Source of the DNA: Burkholderiaceae bacterium 16 | GTDB taxonomy: Bacteria; Pseudomonadota; Gammaproteobacteria; Burkholderiales; Burkholderiaceae | Reading direction: 5' to 3' | NCBI GenBank assembly: GCA_000955785.1 | Contig: JYOD01000117.1 | Span: 1-64,000, forward strand | DNA: 64,000 nucleotides | Shown here: positions 41,426 to 50,179 of the stretch, piece after piece | Position numbering within the stretch: position 1 is the first letter of the stretch | How the letters are laid out: the number at the start of each line of letters is the position of its first letter | The notes under the pieces: generated by a model | What the model was told of the DNA's origin: nothing | Database searches by the model: none | Seen by the model: the letters and a program-made list of their open reading frames with translations, nothing else | Position numbers and translations under genes: made by a program

Positions 41426-42475
41426 ATGCATACAGACCACCGGAACCCGCCGGATAGCCCCGGCAGCAGCACACCGGGCAGCGGCCGCATGGTGGACGTA
41501 GCGCGCATGGCGGGGGTGTCGCGCGTAACGGTTTCGCGAGCGATCAGCCATCCGCACCTGGTCTCGCCAGCCACGTTGGCCGCCGTGCAACAGGCCATTG
41601 CGCAACTGGGCTATGTGCCTAACCTGATCGCCGGCAGCCTGGCGACGAGGCGTTCGCACATCGTCGGCGCCATCGTGCCAACGCTTTCCAATGCCTGGTT
41701 TGCGGAAACCATGGATGGGCTGGGTGAAGTGCTGGAGAGCGGCAGCTACCAGTTGCTGCTGGGCCAGACGCGCTACCGGCAAAGTCAGGAAGAAATCCTG
41801 ATCGACGCCTTTATCGGCCGCCAGGTGGACGCGGTAGTGCTCACGGGCGTCAGCCATACGCCTGCCGTGCGTGCCAAGCTGCGCCGCTGCGGCATTCCGG
41901 TGGTAGAGACTTGGGACCTCACCGACGACCCCATCGATATGGTAGCCGGCTTCTCCAACCGCGCGGCGGGTGCCGCCGTGGCCGATCACCTGCTGGCGCG
42001 CGGGTACCGCCACCTCGGCTTTATCGGTGCGGAAGAGGATCGCGCTCTGAAACGCCTTGCAGGATACCGCGAGGCCATCGCGGCACGCGGCCTGCCGGAC
42101 GTGGCGGTGCACACGGTGGAGCCGCCCTCCTCCATCGCCGACGGCGCGCGCGCGCTGGCCGGACTGGTGCGGCAACACCCGCGGTTGCAGGCGGTGTACT
42201 GCAGCAACGATACCCTCGGCGTGGGTGCGCTGCAGGCTTGCCGCGAGCTGGGCTGGCCGGTGCCCGGGCGGATGGCGGTGGTGGGTTTTTCCGATCTGGC
42301 CATCGCCGCGGCCAGCGTGCCCGCGCTGAGCAGTGTCAGGGTGCAATCGCGCGAGATGGGCAGGCGTGCCGGAGAAATGCTGCTGGCCCGGCTTGGCGCG
42401 GCGGAGGCCGCGGGCAACGTCGGGGACCGGATTGTCGATCTCGGCTTCAGTGTGGTCGCTCGCGCCACTAGCTGA
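41426..42475 (+). CDS. LacI-family regulator, tandem copy 1
   Basis: A 349-residue regulator with HTH MVDVARMAGVSRVTVSRAIS and a C-terminal sugar-binding-type domain (GAIVPTLSNAWFAETMDGL, DLTDDPIDMVAGFSN). It resembles gluconate-type GntR/LacI repressors. The start is uncertain: ATG 41426 is used, and GTG 41387 is in frame; neither has a clear ribosome site. It is closely related to the next gene (shared ETWDLTDDPIDM and YCSNDTLGVGAL-type segments) and arose by duplication. Divergent from the UxaA genes. Confidence 0.87.
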   Translation: MHTDHRNPPDSPGSSTPGSGRMVDVARMAGVSRVTVSRAISHPHLVSPATLAAVQQAIAQLGYVPNLIAGSLATRRSHIVGAIVPTLSNAWFAETMDGLGEVLESGSYQLLLGQTRYRQSQEEILIDAFIGRQVDAVVLTGVSHTPAVRAKLRRCGIPVVETWDLTDDPIDMVAGFSNRAAGAAVADHLLARGYRHLGFIGAEEDRALKRLAGYREAIAARGLPDVAVHTVEPPSSIADGARALAGLVRQHPRLQAVYCSNDTLGVGALQACRELGWPVPGRMAVVGFSDLAIAAASVPALSSVRVQSREMGRRAGEMLLARLGAAEAAGNVGDRIVDLGFSVVARATS

Positions 42476-42529
42476 TGCCGGCAATGATGATCGAGGAATG
42501 AACCTGAACACAGCGAACTGCAGGTAGCC

Positions 42530-43573
42530 ATGAAAACGACCAAGACCGCCGACATGCCAGCGCAGGCGCGCAAAGGCCCGGTGCGCATGCTGGATGTGGC
42601 CCGCGCGGCTGGCGTCGCTAGCGTGACCGTATCCCGCGTGATCAACCACCCAGAGACGGTCGCGCAGGCAACGCGCGAACTGGTGCAGGCCACTATCCGG
42701 CGGCTCGGCTATGTGCCGGACCTCACCGCTGGCAGCCTGGCGTCCACGCGCTCGCGCATTGTCGGTGCCATTGTTCCCACGCTGTCAAATGCCTGGTTCG
42801 CGGACACCATGGACGGCCTGGCTGCCGCGCTGGCGCCGCAAGGCTACCAACTCATGCTTGCGCAGTCGAGCTACCACCCGCGTGAAGAGGCCGGTCTGGT
42901 CGACGCCTTCCTCGGCCGGCGCGTGGATGCGATCGTGCTCACCGGCGTGAGCCATGAAAAGAGCGTGCGCGACAAGCTGCGCCGCCTCGGCCTGCCGGTG
43001 GTGGAAACGTGGGACCTGACCGACGATCCCATCGATATGGCGGTGGGGTTCTCCAATGCCGGCGTGGGCGCAGCGGTGGCGCAATATCTGCGCGAGCGCG
43101 GGCACAGGCGCATCGGCTTTATCGGTGCCGACGAACTCCGTGCGCGAAAGCGATTGGATGGCTTGCAAGCGCAGCTGGCCGAACTTGGTATGGCACCAGC
43201 CGAAGTGGAGCTGCTGCCGCCGCCCTCCACTATCGATGCCGGCGCGCAGGCATTCACGCGGCTGTTGGAGGGTGCTCCGCAAATCCAGGCTGTCTTCTGC
43301 AGCAACGATATCCTCGGCGTGGGCGCGCTGCTGGCATGCCGGCAACGCGGTTGGCAGGTGCCCGGCCGCGTTGCCGTGGTGGGCTTCTCGGACCTGGCCA
43401 TGGCCGCGGCAAGTTACCCGACCCTGACCACTGTGCAGGTACAGCCGCGCGAACTCGGACGCCAGGCTGGCGAGGTGCTGCTGCGCAGGCTGCAGGGGCT
43501 GGCGCGGCCGGGAAGGCGGGCGCAACGGGTGATCGACATCGGCTTTCGCCTCGTGCCGAGGGAGAGTGCCTAA
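42530..43573 (+). CDS. LacI-family regulator, tandem copy 2
   Basis: A 347-residue regulator with HTH RMLDVARAAGVASVTVSRVIN and an effector domain nearly parallel to its neighbour (AIVPTLSNAWFADTMDGL, VETWDLTDDPIDMAVGFSN, FCSNDILGVGALLACRQRG). It lies 54 bases downstream of copy 1 in the same direction. The recognition helices differ modestly (SRVTVSRAIS versus ASVTVSRVIN), so operators may overlap or have diverged. No dedicated operator was found for either, apart from the candidate palindrome at 46649. Confidence 0.87.
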   Translation: MKTTKTADMPAQARKGPVRMLDVARAAGVASVTVSRVINHPETVAQATRELVQATIRRLGYVPDLTAGSLASTRSRIVGAIVPTLSNAWFADTMDGLAAALAPQGYQLMLAQSSYHPREEAGLVDAFLGRRVDAIVLTGVSHEKSVRDKLRRLGLPVVETWDLTDDPIDMAVGFSNAGVGAAVAQYLRERGHRRIGFIGADELRARKRLDGLQAQLAELGMAPAEVELLPPPSTIDAGAQAFTRLLEGAPQIQAVFCSNDILGVGALLACRQRGWQVPGRVAVVGFSDLAMAAASYPTLTTVQVQPRELGRQAGEVLLRRLQGLARPGRRAQRVIDIGFRLVPRESA

Positions 43574-43699
43574 GGAGAACGGCGAGCGTGTCTCAGTCCC
43601 CCGTGCATTGCGATCGCCGCGTACAATCGGCGCTTGCCAGGAACAATCCCGCGATTTGACCCCGATCATTGGCATGCCTGCAAACAAGACCGACAGGCC

Positions 43700-45442
43700 T
43701 CAAAAAATGTCCGGCTCCCTCGTCGCTTCAGTGCCCCGCAACAGCGCAAAATCGCATCCCTCATCTGCCTGCGTCACCTGCTGAGCGAAGATCGCGCCAT
43801 AGCCGCGCTGGTACCGCGGCGGCGGTGGCGTCCATACGGCGCGGCGGCGTCGCAACTCGGCGTCGTCGACCAGCAGTTCCAGTTTGCGCGCGGGGATATC
43901 GACCTCGATCAGGTCGCCCGTCTGCACCAGCGCCAGCGGGCCACCCACGAAGGATTCCGGGGCCACGTGGAGTACGCAGGCGCCGAAGCTGGTGCCGCTC
44001 ATGCGCGCATCGCTGATGCGCACCATGTCGCGCACGCCCTGCTGCAGCAGTTTCTTCGGAATCGGCAATTGGCCCCACTCCGGCATGCCCGGCCCGCCCA
44101 GCGGCCCGGCATTGCGCAGCACCAGTACGCTATTGGCGTCGATATCGAGATCGGGCGCATCGATGCCCGCGTTGAGCGCCTCGTAGCTGTCGAACACCAC
44201 CGCGCGGCCCGTATGCCGGTGCAGGTGCGGCTCGGCGGCGGCAGGCTTGATGACAGCGCCGTTGGGGGCGAGGTTGCCGCGTAGCACGGCGACGCTGCCG
44301 CGGCTGACCAGCGCGCGTTCCACGGGCAGGATCACATCGTCGTCACGCACCGGAGCGCCGGCGATATTGTCGCCAAGGGTGCGGCCGTTAACGGTGAGCG
44401 CATCGACCTGCAACAGCGGGCGCAGCCGCTCCAGCAGCGCGCGCAAGCCGCCCGCGTAAAAGAAGTCCTCCATCAGGTACTTGCCCGCCGGCCGCAGGTT
44501 GGCGATCAGCGGCGTGTTCGCGGCCAGTTCATCGAAGCGCTGGAGATCCAGTGCCACGCCGGCACGCCGCGCCATGGCCACCAGGTGCACCAGCGCATTG
44601 GTCGAGCCGCCCAATGCGAGCACGCATGCCACGGCATTGTCGAACGCCTGGGCGCTGAGCAACCTGGATGGCGTCAGGTCTTCCCACACCACCTCCACTA
44701 CGCGCTGCCCGGTTTGTACCGCCATCAGCGCGTGGCGCGAGTCTGGCGCGGGAATGGAGGCCGCGCCCGGTAGCGTCAAGCCCATGGCCTCAGCGGCGCT
44801 GGTCATGGTGGAGGCGGTGCCCATCGTCATGCAGTGGCCAGCGGAGCGGGCGATTCCGCCCAGTACCTCCTCCCAGTCGTCATGCGTAATGGTGCCCGCG
44901 CGCAGCTCGGCCCAGTTCTTGAACATGTCCGAACCCGATCCCAGCGTCTTGCCGCCCGCATTGCCACGCAGCATTGGCCCGGCCGGCATGAAGATGGCTG
45001 GCAGGTTCATCGACGTCGCGCCCATGATCAGGCCAGGCGTGGTCTTGTCGCAGCCGCCCATCAGCACCACGCCGTCAACAGGATAAGAGCGCAGCAGCTC
45101 TTCGGTTTCCATCGCCAGCAGGTTGCGGTACAGCAGCGCGCTGGGCTTCTGGAACGGCTCGGCAAGCGACATAGCCGGCATTTCCAGTGGAAAGCCGCCA
45201 GCCTGCCAGATGCCACGCTTGACCTCTTCCGCGCGCGCCTTGAAATGCGTGTGGCAGGGATTGATCTCGCTCCATGTGTTAAGGATGGCGATAACCGGCT
45301 TGCCGCCATATTCCTTCGCGCCAAAGCCGATCTGCGCCATGCGCGAGCGGTGGTTGAAGGTGCGCATGGACTCCTTGCCGAACCAGCGGTGCGAGCGCAA
45401 ATCTTCGGGCGTCTTGCGGGTTTTCTGCTGTGCGTCTGTCAT
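43700..45442 (-). CDS. IlvD/Edd-family sugar-acid dehydratase
   Basis: A 580-residue iron-sulfur dehydratase. Conserved cysteine-containing segments are INPCHTHF, MGGCDKTTPG and SAGHCMTMGTASTM, the three ligands of the cluster, with LALGGSTNALVHL, RISDARMSGTSFG and the ALV..GSVAVLRGNLAPNGAVIK region. The form resembles L-arabinonate, D-xylonate and related pentonate dehydratases rather than branched-chain IlvD. The product would be a 2-keto-3-deoxy sugar acid feeding the aldehyde dehydrogenase at 32574. It is downstream of the mannonate-dehydratase-like gene, 18 bases apart. Confidence 0.87.
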   Translation of the reverse strand: MTDAQQKTRKTPEDLRSHRWFGKESMRTFNHRSRMAQIGFGAKEYGGKPVIAILNTWSEINPCHTHFKARAEEVKRGIWQAGGFPLEMPAMSLAEPFQKPSALLYRNLLAMETEELLRSYPVDGVVLMGGCDKTTPGLIMGATSMNLPAIFMPAGPMLRGNAGGKTLGSGSDMFKNWAELRAGTITHDDWEEVLGGIARSAGHCMTMGTASTMTSAAEAMGLTLPGAASIPAPDSRHALMAVQTGQRVVEVVWEDLTPSRLLSAQAFDNAVACVLALGGSTNALVHLVAMARRAGVALDLQRFDELAANTPLIANLRPAGKYLMEDFFYAGGLRALLERLRPLLQVDALTVNGRTLGDNIAGAPVRDDDVILPVERALVSRGSVAVLRGNLAPNGAVIKPAAAEPHLHRHTGRAVVFDSYEALNAGIDAPDLDIDANSVLVLRNAGPLGGPGMPEWGQLPIPKKLLQQGVRDMVRISDARMSGTSFGACVLHVAPESFVGGPLALVQTGDLIEVDIPARKLELLVDDAELRRRRAVWTPPPPRYQRGYGAIFAQQVTQADEGCDFALLRGTEATREPDIF

Positions 45443-45460
45443 GTCTGGCCGCCGCTATGC

Positions 45461-46549
45461 TTAACCGCGCACCGGCGTGGACCACACGCCGGCCGCCTGC
45501 AACAGCCCCCGCGTGTAGCCCAGCGCGAAGGACATGAAGCGCTCGCGGTTCTCGTCGAGATCCGACACCGGCACGTGGTCCGGGCACAGCGGTCCCTTGT
45601 AGCCACCACGCTGGTAGGCCTTGATGGCCTGGAACATATCGACGTCGCCTTCATCCGGGAAGACTTCCTGGAAGTCGAGATAGCCGCCGCGGATATTGCG
45701 GAAGTGGACCATGAAGATGCGGCCGGTAGCGGCGAACTCCTCGATCACCGGGATCATGGCGCGGCCCGGCTCCTTGAACATCTCGGCCACCGTGCCCTGG
45801 CAGAAGTTCAGGCCGTGGTTGGCACTCGGGCTGAGGGCGAGGAACTTGCGGATGCCATCGGCGGAGCCCACCACGTGCTCGATGCCGTTGAGGCCGCCCA
45901 CCGGGTACGCCGGGTCGTGTGGATGGCAAGCCAAGCGCACGCCGGCGAGGTCGGCGGCGGGCACCAGGCCTTCCACCAGGAATTCGATGGCGTCCCAGCC
46001 GGCCTTCTCGGTTACTGGAGGCACATCGCGCGCCATCTTCTGCCCGCACAGCATGGCGGTTTCCGCATCGCTTTCATCCTGGTTGGTGGGATAGCCCACG
46101 CCCCAGTAGGAATGCTTGCGATCGTCATCCGCCGAATACTCGGCATAGACAAAGCCGGAGTTTTTCGCGCCGCCGCGCCCCGGCTTGAGCCCGGTACGGG
46201 TGATGCCCACCATCTGCACGTTGTACTTGAGACAGGTAATGCCGGCGTCGGCCGCCTTCTGGATATTCTGCGCCAGCACGTCGCGCTGCCTGCGCGCGCC
46301 TTCCAGGTCCACCAGCGAATCCAGCAGGATGGAGCCCACGTCCAGCGCGAACACATCGAGCTTGAGGCCGAAGCTCTCCACCCACTTGCGATAGGCGGTG
46401 AGCTTGCCGGTATCCCACGCGCAGACGCCGCCGCTGGCCGACACCAACTCGGTGCCGCGGTTATCCAGCACCACGCTCTCTACCCCGAGTTGGGTGGAAA
46501 GGCGCAGACGGCGCTCGTCAGGGTTGAGTAGCTGTTCGCTGATGTACAT
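45461..46549 (-). CDS. Mannonate dehydratase (UxuA)-like TIM-barrel protein
   Basis: A 362-residue protein with UxuA-type features: QLGVESVVLDN, LKYNVQMVGITRTG, VRLACHPHDPAYP, GLNFCQGTVAEM and IFMVHFRNIRGG, where C, H and D ligands of the Mn/Fe site are visible. The family dehydrates D-mannonate to 2-keto-3-deoxygluconate; substitutions outside the core suggest a possibly different aldonate. GGAG is seven bases before ATG 46549. It heads a two-gene minus-strand unit with the IlvD-type gene. A palindrome (46649) and TCCCA-type sites lie upstream. Confidence 0.82.
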   Translation of the reverse strand: MYISEQLLNPDERRLRLSTQLGVESVVLDNRGTELVSASGGVCAWDTGKLTAYRKWVESFGLKLDVFALDVGSILLDSLVDLEGARRQRDVLAQNIQKAADAGITCLKYNVQMVGITRTGLKPGRGGAKNSGFVYAEYSADDDRKHSYWGVGYPTNQDESDAETAMLCGQKMARDVPPVTEKAGWDAIEFLVEGLVPAADLAGVRLACHPHDPAYPVGGLNGIEHVVGSADGIRKFLALSPSANHGLNFCQGTVAEMFKEPGRAMIPVIEEFAATGRIFMVHFRNIRGGYLDFQEVFPDEGDVDMFQAIKAYQRGGYKGPLCPDHVPVSDLDENRERFMSFALGYTRGLLQAAGVWSTPVRG

Positions 46550-46648
46550 GGTGCGTCTCCTGGATACTGGAATGCTTGAATGTTGTACGGGGTGCGGGCG
46601 TCTTGGCCGCCACGTCGCTCGACTCGGAGGCGCAGTACGTTCACCCCC

Positions 46649-46666
46649 AATGAACACGTGTTCATT
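46649..46666. promoter_or_regulatory. Perfect 18-bp palindrome upstream of the UxuA-like gene
   Basis: AATGAACACGTGTTCATT lies 100 bases before the start. Its central CG and length fit a LacI-family operator; one or both tandem LacI proteins could bind it. Confidence 0.65.
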
Positions 46667-46731
46667 CTTCTGCAAGCGGGGGGAGTCGGCAAGCGCGGAA
46701 CGAGGGGAAGACCGGCAAACGTTCCGCGCCG

Positions 46732-46746
46732 TCCCAGCATATGGAA
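46732..46746. promoter_or_regulatory. Imperfect TCCCA-N5-TGGGA site
   Basis: TCCCAGCATATGGAA has one mismatch from the repeat seen at four other places. It lies in the same intergenic region as site 4. Confidence 0.4.
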
Positions 46747-46926
46747 AATATCGTGCGTTGTACCGTCCACGTGTGCCGCTTACGACGGAAGCCCGCTATG
46801 GCACATCGGACCTGGCAGCCGCCGCGGCCCTTCGTGGTCACTACTCCCCCTTGACCACCACGTCGTGACTCGGGTCACGCGCGCAGCGATGATTTGCTAC
46901 CCCATGCCGCACATCTGCGCCACATT

Positions 46927-46942
46927 TCCCAAGTTATGGGAC
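46927..46942. promoter_or_regulatory. TCCCA-N5-TGGGA operator, site 4
   Basis: TCCCAAGTTATGGGAC lies upstream of the MFS sugar-acid transporter gene. The rest of the 540-bp region between 46550 and 47090 has no gene I can support. Confidence 0.72.
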
Positions 46943-47090
46943 GCAAGGCACCCCTGCCACCCGCTGCCGCTATCTTCTTCCGATCGTCTTCTCTAGCATG
47001 CAGGCCATACGCCCCGGCACCACCCAGCCGCGGGACGCGCCGGCATTTAGAGCCCGGCGCCATTGCCATCAAACAAGATTGGAGACCGCC

Positions 47091-48476
47091 ATGTCAGTCG
47101 TCATGACATCCGCCCCCACGACCCCGGCGGCGCCCGCGTCCGCTGCCGCACCCACCACCCCCGCACAACCGACGTCCGCCGCCGTTGCCAGCGGACGCTA
47201 CCGCTACCTGATGCTGGCCCTGATCACCATCGTGCTGGCGCTGAGCACCGGCGACCGCGCCACGCTATCGGTCGCAGGCCCACATATGAGCAAGGACCTG
47301 GCGCTGGACGCCGTGCAGATGGGCTGGTTGTTTTCTTCGTTTGCATGGGCTTATGTGCTGAGCCAGGTGCCAGCCGGCTGGCTGGTGGACAAGATCGGTG
47401 CCAAGCAGGCCATCGGCCTGGGGCTCGTGCTGTGGTCGCTCACCACGCTGCTGATGAGTATGGTGCATTGGTTTGCCTTTGCCTTCATAGCGCTGCTGGT
47501 GCTGCGCTTCCTGCTGGGGGCGATGGAGTCGCCGGTGGGCCCATCGTCCGGGCGCGTGATCGCCGCATGGTTCCCATCCACGGAGCGCGGCGTGGCCGGC
47601 GCGATCTTCAATAGTGCGCAGTACCTGTCGCTGGTGGTGTTCACGCCGCTGATGGGCTGGCTCGACCACCGCTTTGGCTGGCAGCACATCTTCTCGGTGA
47701 TGGGCGCGCTGGGGCTGCTGCTCGCATGGGCGTGGTATCGCTTCTATCACGCACCCGCCGCGCATCCGCGCGTGACGCAGGCGGAGATCGACTATATCGA
47801 GCAAGGCGGCGCGCTGGTGCATCTCGGCGGCAAGAGCGCCAAGGGCCCGACGCTGGCGCAGCTCGGCCAGCTGTTCCGGAGCCGCATGCTGGTGGGCATC
47901 TTCCTGGCACAGTACTGCATCAGCGCCATCACCTGGTTCTTTGTCTCGTGGTTTCCCAGCTATCTGGTGAGCGGGCGCGGCTTTACCATCCTGCAAGCTG
48001 GCTTCGTTGCCGCTGTGCCAGCCATCTTCGGATTCATCGGCGGCGTGTCCACCGGCTTCGTGTCGGATGCGCTGCTGCGCCGCACTGGCTCGCTGACGAT
48101 GGCGCGCAAGTTGCCTATCACCATCGGCCTGTTGCTCAGCGCCACCATGATCGCCTGTAACTACGTTGACACCGACTGGGTCGTGATCGCGCTGATGAGC
48201 CTGGCGTTCTTCGGCAAGGGCTTCGGCTCGCTGGGCTGGACCGTGGTAGCCGACACCGCGCCCGCCACCATCGTGGGCAGCACCGGAGGCGTGTTCAACG
48301 CGGTGGGCAATATCGCCGGCATCGTCACGCCGATCGTAATCGGCTACATCGTGGCGGACACGCACTCCTTCAATGGCGCGCTAGTATATGTCGGTGCCCA
48401 TGGACTGCTGGCCATCCTGAGCTACTGGCTGATCGTGGGTAAGATCGAACGCGTGGAGTTGTCTGAAAAGGACTGA
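47091..48476 (+). CDS. MFS sugar-acid transporter (ACS/GudP-like)
   Basis: A 461-residue 12-helix permease of the anion:cation symporter group, which includes GudP, GarP and DgoT. Features are an alanine/proline-rich N-terminus, LALSTGDRATLSVAGPHMSKDL in helix 1, LLGAMESPVGPSSGRVIAAWFPSTERG and GWTVVADTAPATIVGSTGGVFNAVGN. GGAG is seven bases before ATG 47091. It is divergent from the UxuA/IlvD unit and preceded by a TCCCA-N5-TGGGA site. It probably imports an aldonate or aldarate for this island. Confidence 0.87.
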   Translation: MSVVMTSAPTTPAAPASAAAPTTPAQPTSAAVASGRYRYLMLALITIVLALSTGDRATLSVAGPHMSKDLALDAVQMGWLFSSFAWAYVLSQVPAGWLVDKIGAKQAIGLGLVLWSLTTLLMSMVHWFAFAFIALLVLRFLLGAMESPVGPSSGRVIAAWFPSTERGVAGAIFNSAQYLSLVVFTPLMGWLDHRFGWQHIFSVMGALGLLLAWAWYRFYHAPAAHPRVTQAEIDYIEQGGALVHLGGKSAKGPTLAQLGQLFRSRMLVGIFLAQYCISAITWFFVSWFPSYLVSGRGFTILQAGFVAAVPAIFGFIGGVSTGFVSDALLRRTGSLTMARKLPITIGLLLSATMIACNYVDTDWVVIALMSLAFFGKGFGSLGWTVVADTAPATIVGSTGGVFNAVGNIAGIVTPIVIGYIVADTHSFNGALVYVGAHGLLAILSYWLIVGKIERVELSEKD

Positions 48477-48817
48477 GGCGGCTTCGTGCTTACTCAGCAT
48501 CCACTTCCGCTATTTCCAACTGGAAGCCGGAGGGCCTTACGGTAGCGGATTCTCACGCGACGAGCGCCATTTTTCGCACGAAGGCAACCATTACCGCAAG
48601 AAATGCCCACTGAGACCGAATTGAGTCTGGGCGACTTGCGAGCGTTGCCCGATTTCTTCTTTGAAGCTCGGCCCCTTGCCTGCACGGCTGAGGGCTCTTT
48701 TCTTCTGTTGAATCGCTCTGTTGTGGTGCCGACTGGCTTGTCATTGACGCAAGCCGCTTGCAAGGCGCGAAGAGGGAACGTGCCACAACGCCGAACGCTG
48801 CAGTCCCTTGATTTTAA
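48477..48817. other. 340-bp stretch downstream of the MFS gene, no clear gene
   Basis: Both strands have short serine/arginine-rich open frames without recognisable features. It separates the sugar-acid island from the tRNA-like pair. I see no integrase gene or attachment repeat. Confidence 0.35.
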
Positions 48818-48896
48818 TGGTGGGCCTCCCGTCAGTCGAACACGGCACCAACGGATTATGAGTCCGCTGCGCTAACCAGGCATGAGCTAGAGGCCC
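48818..48896 (-). tRNA. tRNA-Ile2-like (anticodon CAT) with stem mismatches
   Basis: The acceptor stem GGGCCTC/GAGGCCC is perfect and CCA is encoded. The anticodon loop CTCATAA has anticodon CAT with the GCGGA/TCCGT stem usual for the isoleucine-AUA tRNA. One D-stem pair is lost (GCTC/GCGC) and the conserved G53-C61 pair of the T-arm is G-G. It may be a decayed or atypical gene; tRNA-Met is the other reading of CAT. Confidence 0.55.
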
Positions 48897-48898
48897 GA

Positions 48899-48972
48899 TG
48901 GAGCGGGTGAAGGGAATCGAACCCTCGTCATGAGCTTGGAAGGCTTCTGCTCTACCGTTGAGCTACACCCGC
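48899..48972 (-). tRNA. tRNA-Gly (anticodon TCC), atypical anticodon stem
   Basis: The acceptor stem GCGGGTG/CACCCGC, D-arm GCTC/GAGC, T-arm with GGTTCGATTCC and encoded CCA are all present. The loop CTTCCAA gives TCC. The outer two anticodon-stem pairs (GAAGC against GCTCA) do not pair. It is two bases upstream of the Ile2-like gene. Confidence 0.7.
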
Positions 48973-49194
48973 GCGCGATGCGCGGCATGATAGCAACTCC
49001 CCCCAATCGTCGTGGCACGATTTGTTCAGTTAGACAACCTTAACCGTTCTGCGCCAGCCTCGAATTACGGCCCCAGGATAATCGGCTTGCCATTCGTGCG
49101 TCAACGCAATGGCCGAGACTGAAGCGCCCGGCTGCTTGCGGTGCAAAACGATCTCTTTGTACCTCCAAATACACTAGCTGCGCCACTGTCGTCG

Positions 49195-50097
49195 TCAGAT
49201 GGTGACCATGCCACTGGCATGCAAAGCTTCGCTCACGGCTTCGATCCCGGCTGCATCGAGGTCCCGCAGCGGCTGCCGCACATGACCGCCGCGCCAGCCG
49301 CGCAGATTCATGGCAGCCTTGGTGGACTGGGGCTGGCCCAGTTTGCGGGCGACCGCCCGCATGGGGTACCAGCGACGATGCAGGCCGCCGGCGTCCGTCG
49401 CGTTGCCAATGCGCACCGCATCGTAGGTAGCCTTGACCAACTCAGGCAGCGCGCAACTGTTCGTCGAGCTGACACCGTCGAACCCTAGTACCAGCGGCCC
49501 AAGCATCACGAGATCGGATGCGGCCAGTACGCGAATGCGGCCGCTGACGCGCCCGACGAGTTGATCGACCGTGGTCGGATTGAGATCGCCCTGCTTGAGT
49601 GCGACCACTTGGGGCACATCGCACAGGCGCTCGATCAGCGGCACCGATAGCGTAATACCGACGCCCGGCGCGTTATAGATCATCACGCCGGTTCTGGAGA
49701 GCGGTGCCACTTCCTCAAAGAACCGCACGATCTGGTCATCGGTGACTTCGGACACGAACGGCGGCATCAACATGGGCAATCCGCCCAGTTCGCCAGCCAA
49801 CGAGGTCAGTTCCTTCACCACGCGCACATCGGCATGTGCGGTGCATAGCAACACAGGCACGCGATCGCCCACCACTTCCATTGCGTGGCGGAAGAGCGCT
49901 GCGCGCTCGGCGGTATTCATGGCCGGGAATTCGCCGTAGGTGCCGCCAATCAGAAGCCCGTCGTAGCCCAGGCCCAGCATGCGCTCGACGTTCTCCGTCA
50001 GCGCGGGGAGGTCCAGACTGCCATCCGCCGCGAAAGGCGTGACTGCGATATTGAACAGGCCGCGGGCACGCGCCAGGGATTCGTCTTGAGATTTCAT
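49195..50097 (-). CDS. DapA-superfamily (dihydrodipicolinate synthase-like) enzyme
   Basis: A 300-residue class I aldolase-fold protein. The Schiff-base lysine is in PQVVALKQGD and the catalytic tyrosine in MIYNAPGVG; the substrate loop is LIGGTYGEFPAMN (GGTTGE in DapA). The divergence suggests a keto-acid aldolase or dehydratase rather than lysine synthesis. ATG 50097 with GAGG is preferred over an upstream ATG at 50112. It lies next to pxpA on the same strand, 82 bases apart, so a role in amino-acid or oxoproline breakdown, or in the neighbouring sugar-acid pathways, is possible. Confidence 0.83.
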   Translation of the reverse strand: MKSQDESLARARGLFNIAVTPFAADGSLDLPALTENVERMLGLGYDGLLIGGTYGEFPAMNTAERAALFRHAMEVVGDRVPVLLCTAHADVRVVKELTSLAGELGGLPMLMPPFVSEVTDDQIVRFFEEVAPLSRTGVMIYNAPGVGITLSVPLIERLCDVPQVVALKQGDLNPTTVDQLVGRVSGRIRVLAASDLVMLGPLVLGFDGVSSTNSCALPELVKATYDAVRIGNATDAGGLHRRWYPMRAVARKLGQPQSTKAAMNLRGWRGGHVRQPLRDLDAAGIEAVSEALHASGMVTI

Positions 50098-50179
50098 AAT
50101 GCCTCGGGTCAATGTTGAGACGTTAGCTGTGGAAAAAAATAGGTGGTCGAGCTAGGAATCGGCTGGAACACGAACAGGA

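Noticed and set aside
46398..46868. A plus-strand frame covering the UxuA promoter region
   Set aside because: It runs through the UxuA start and several operator-like palindromes; low-complexity sequence with no start signal.
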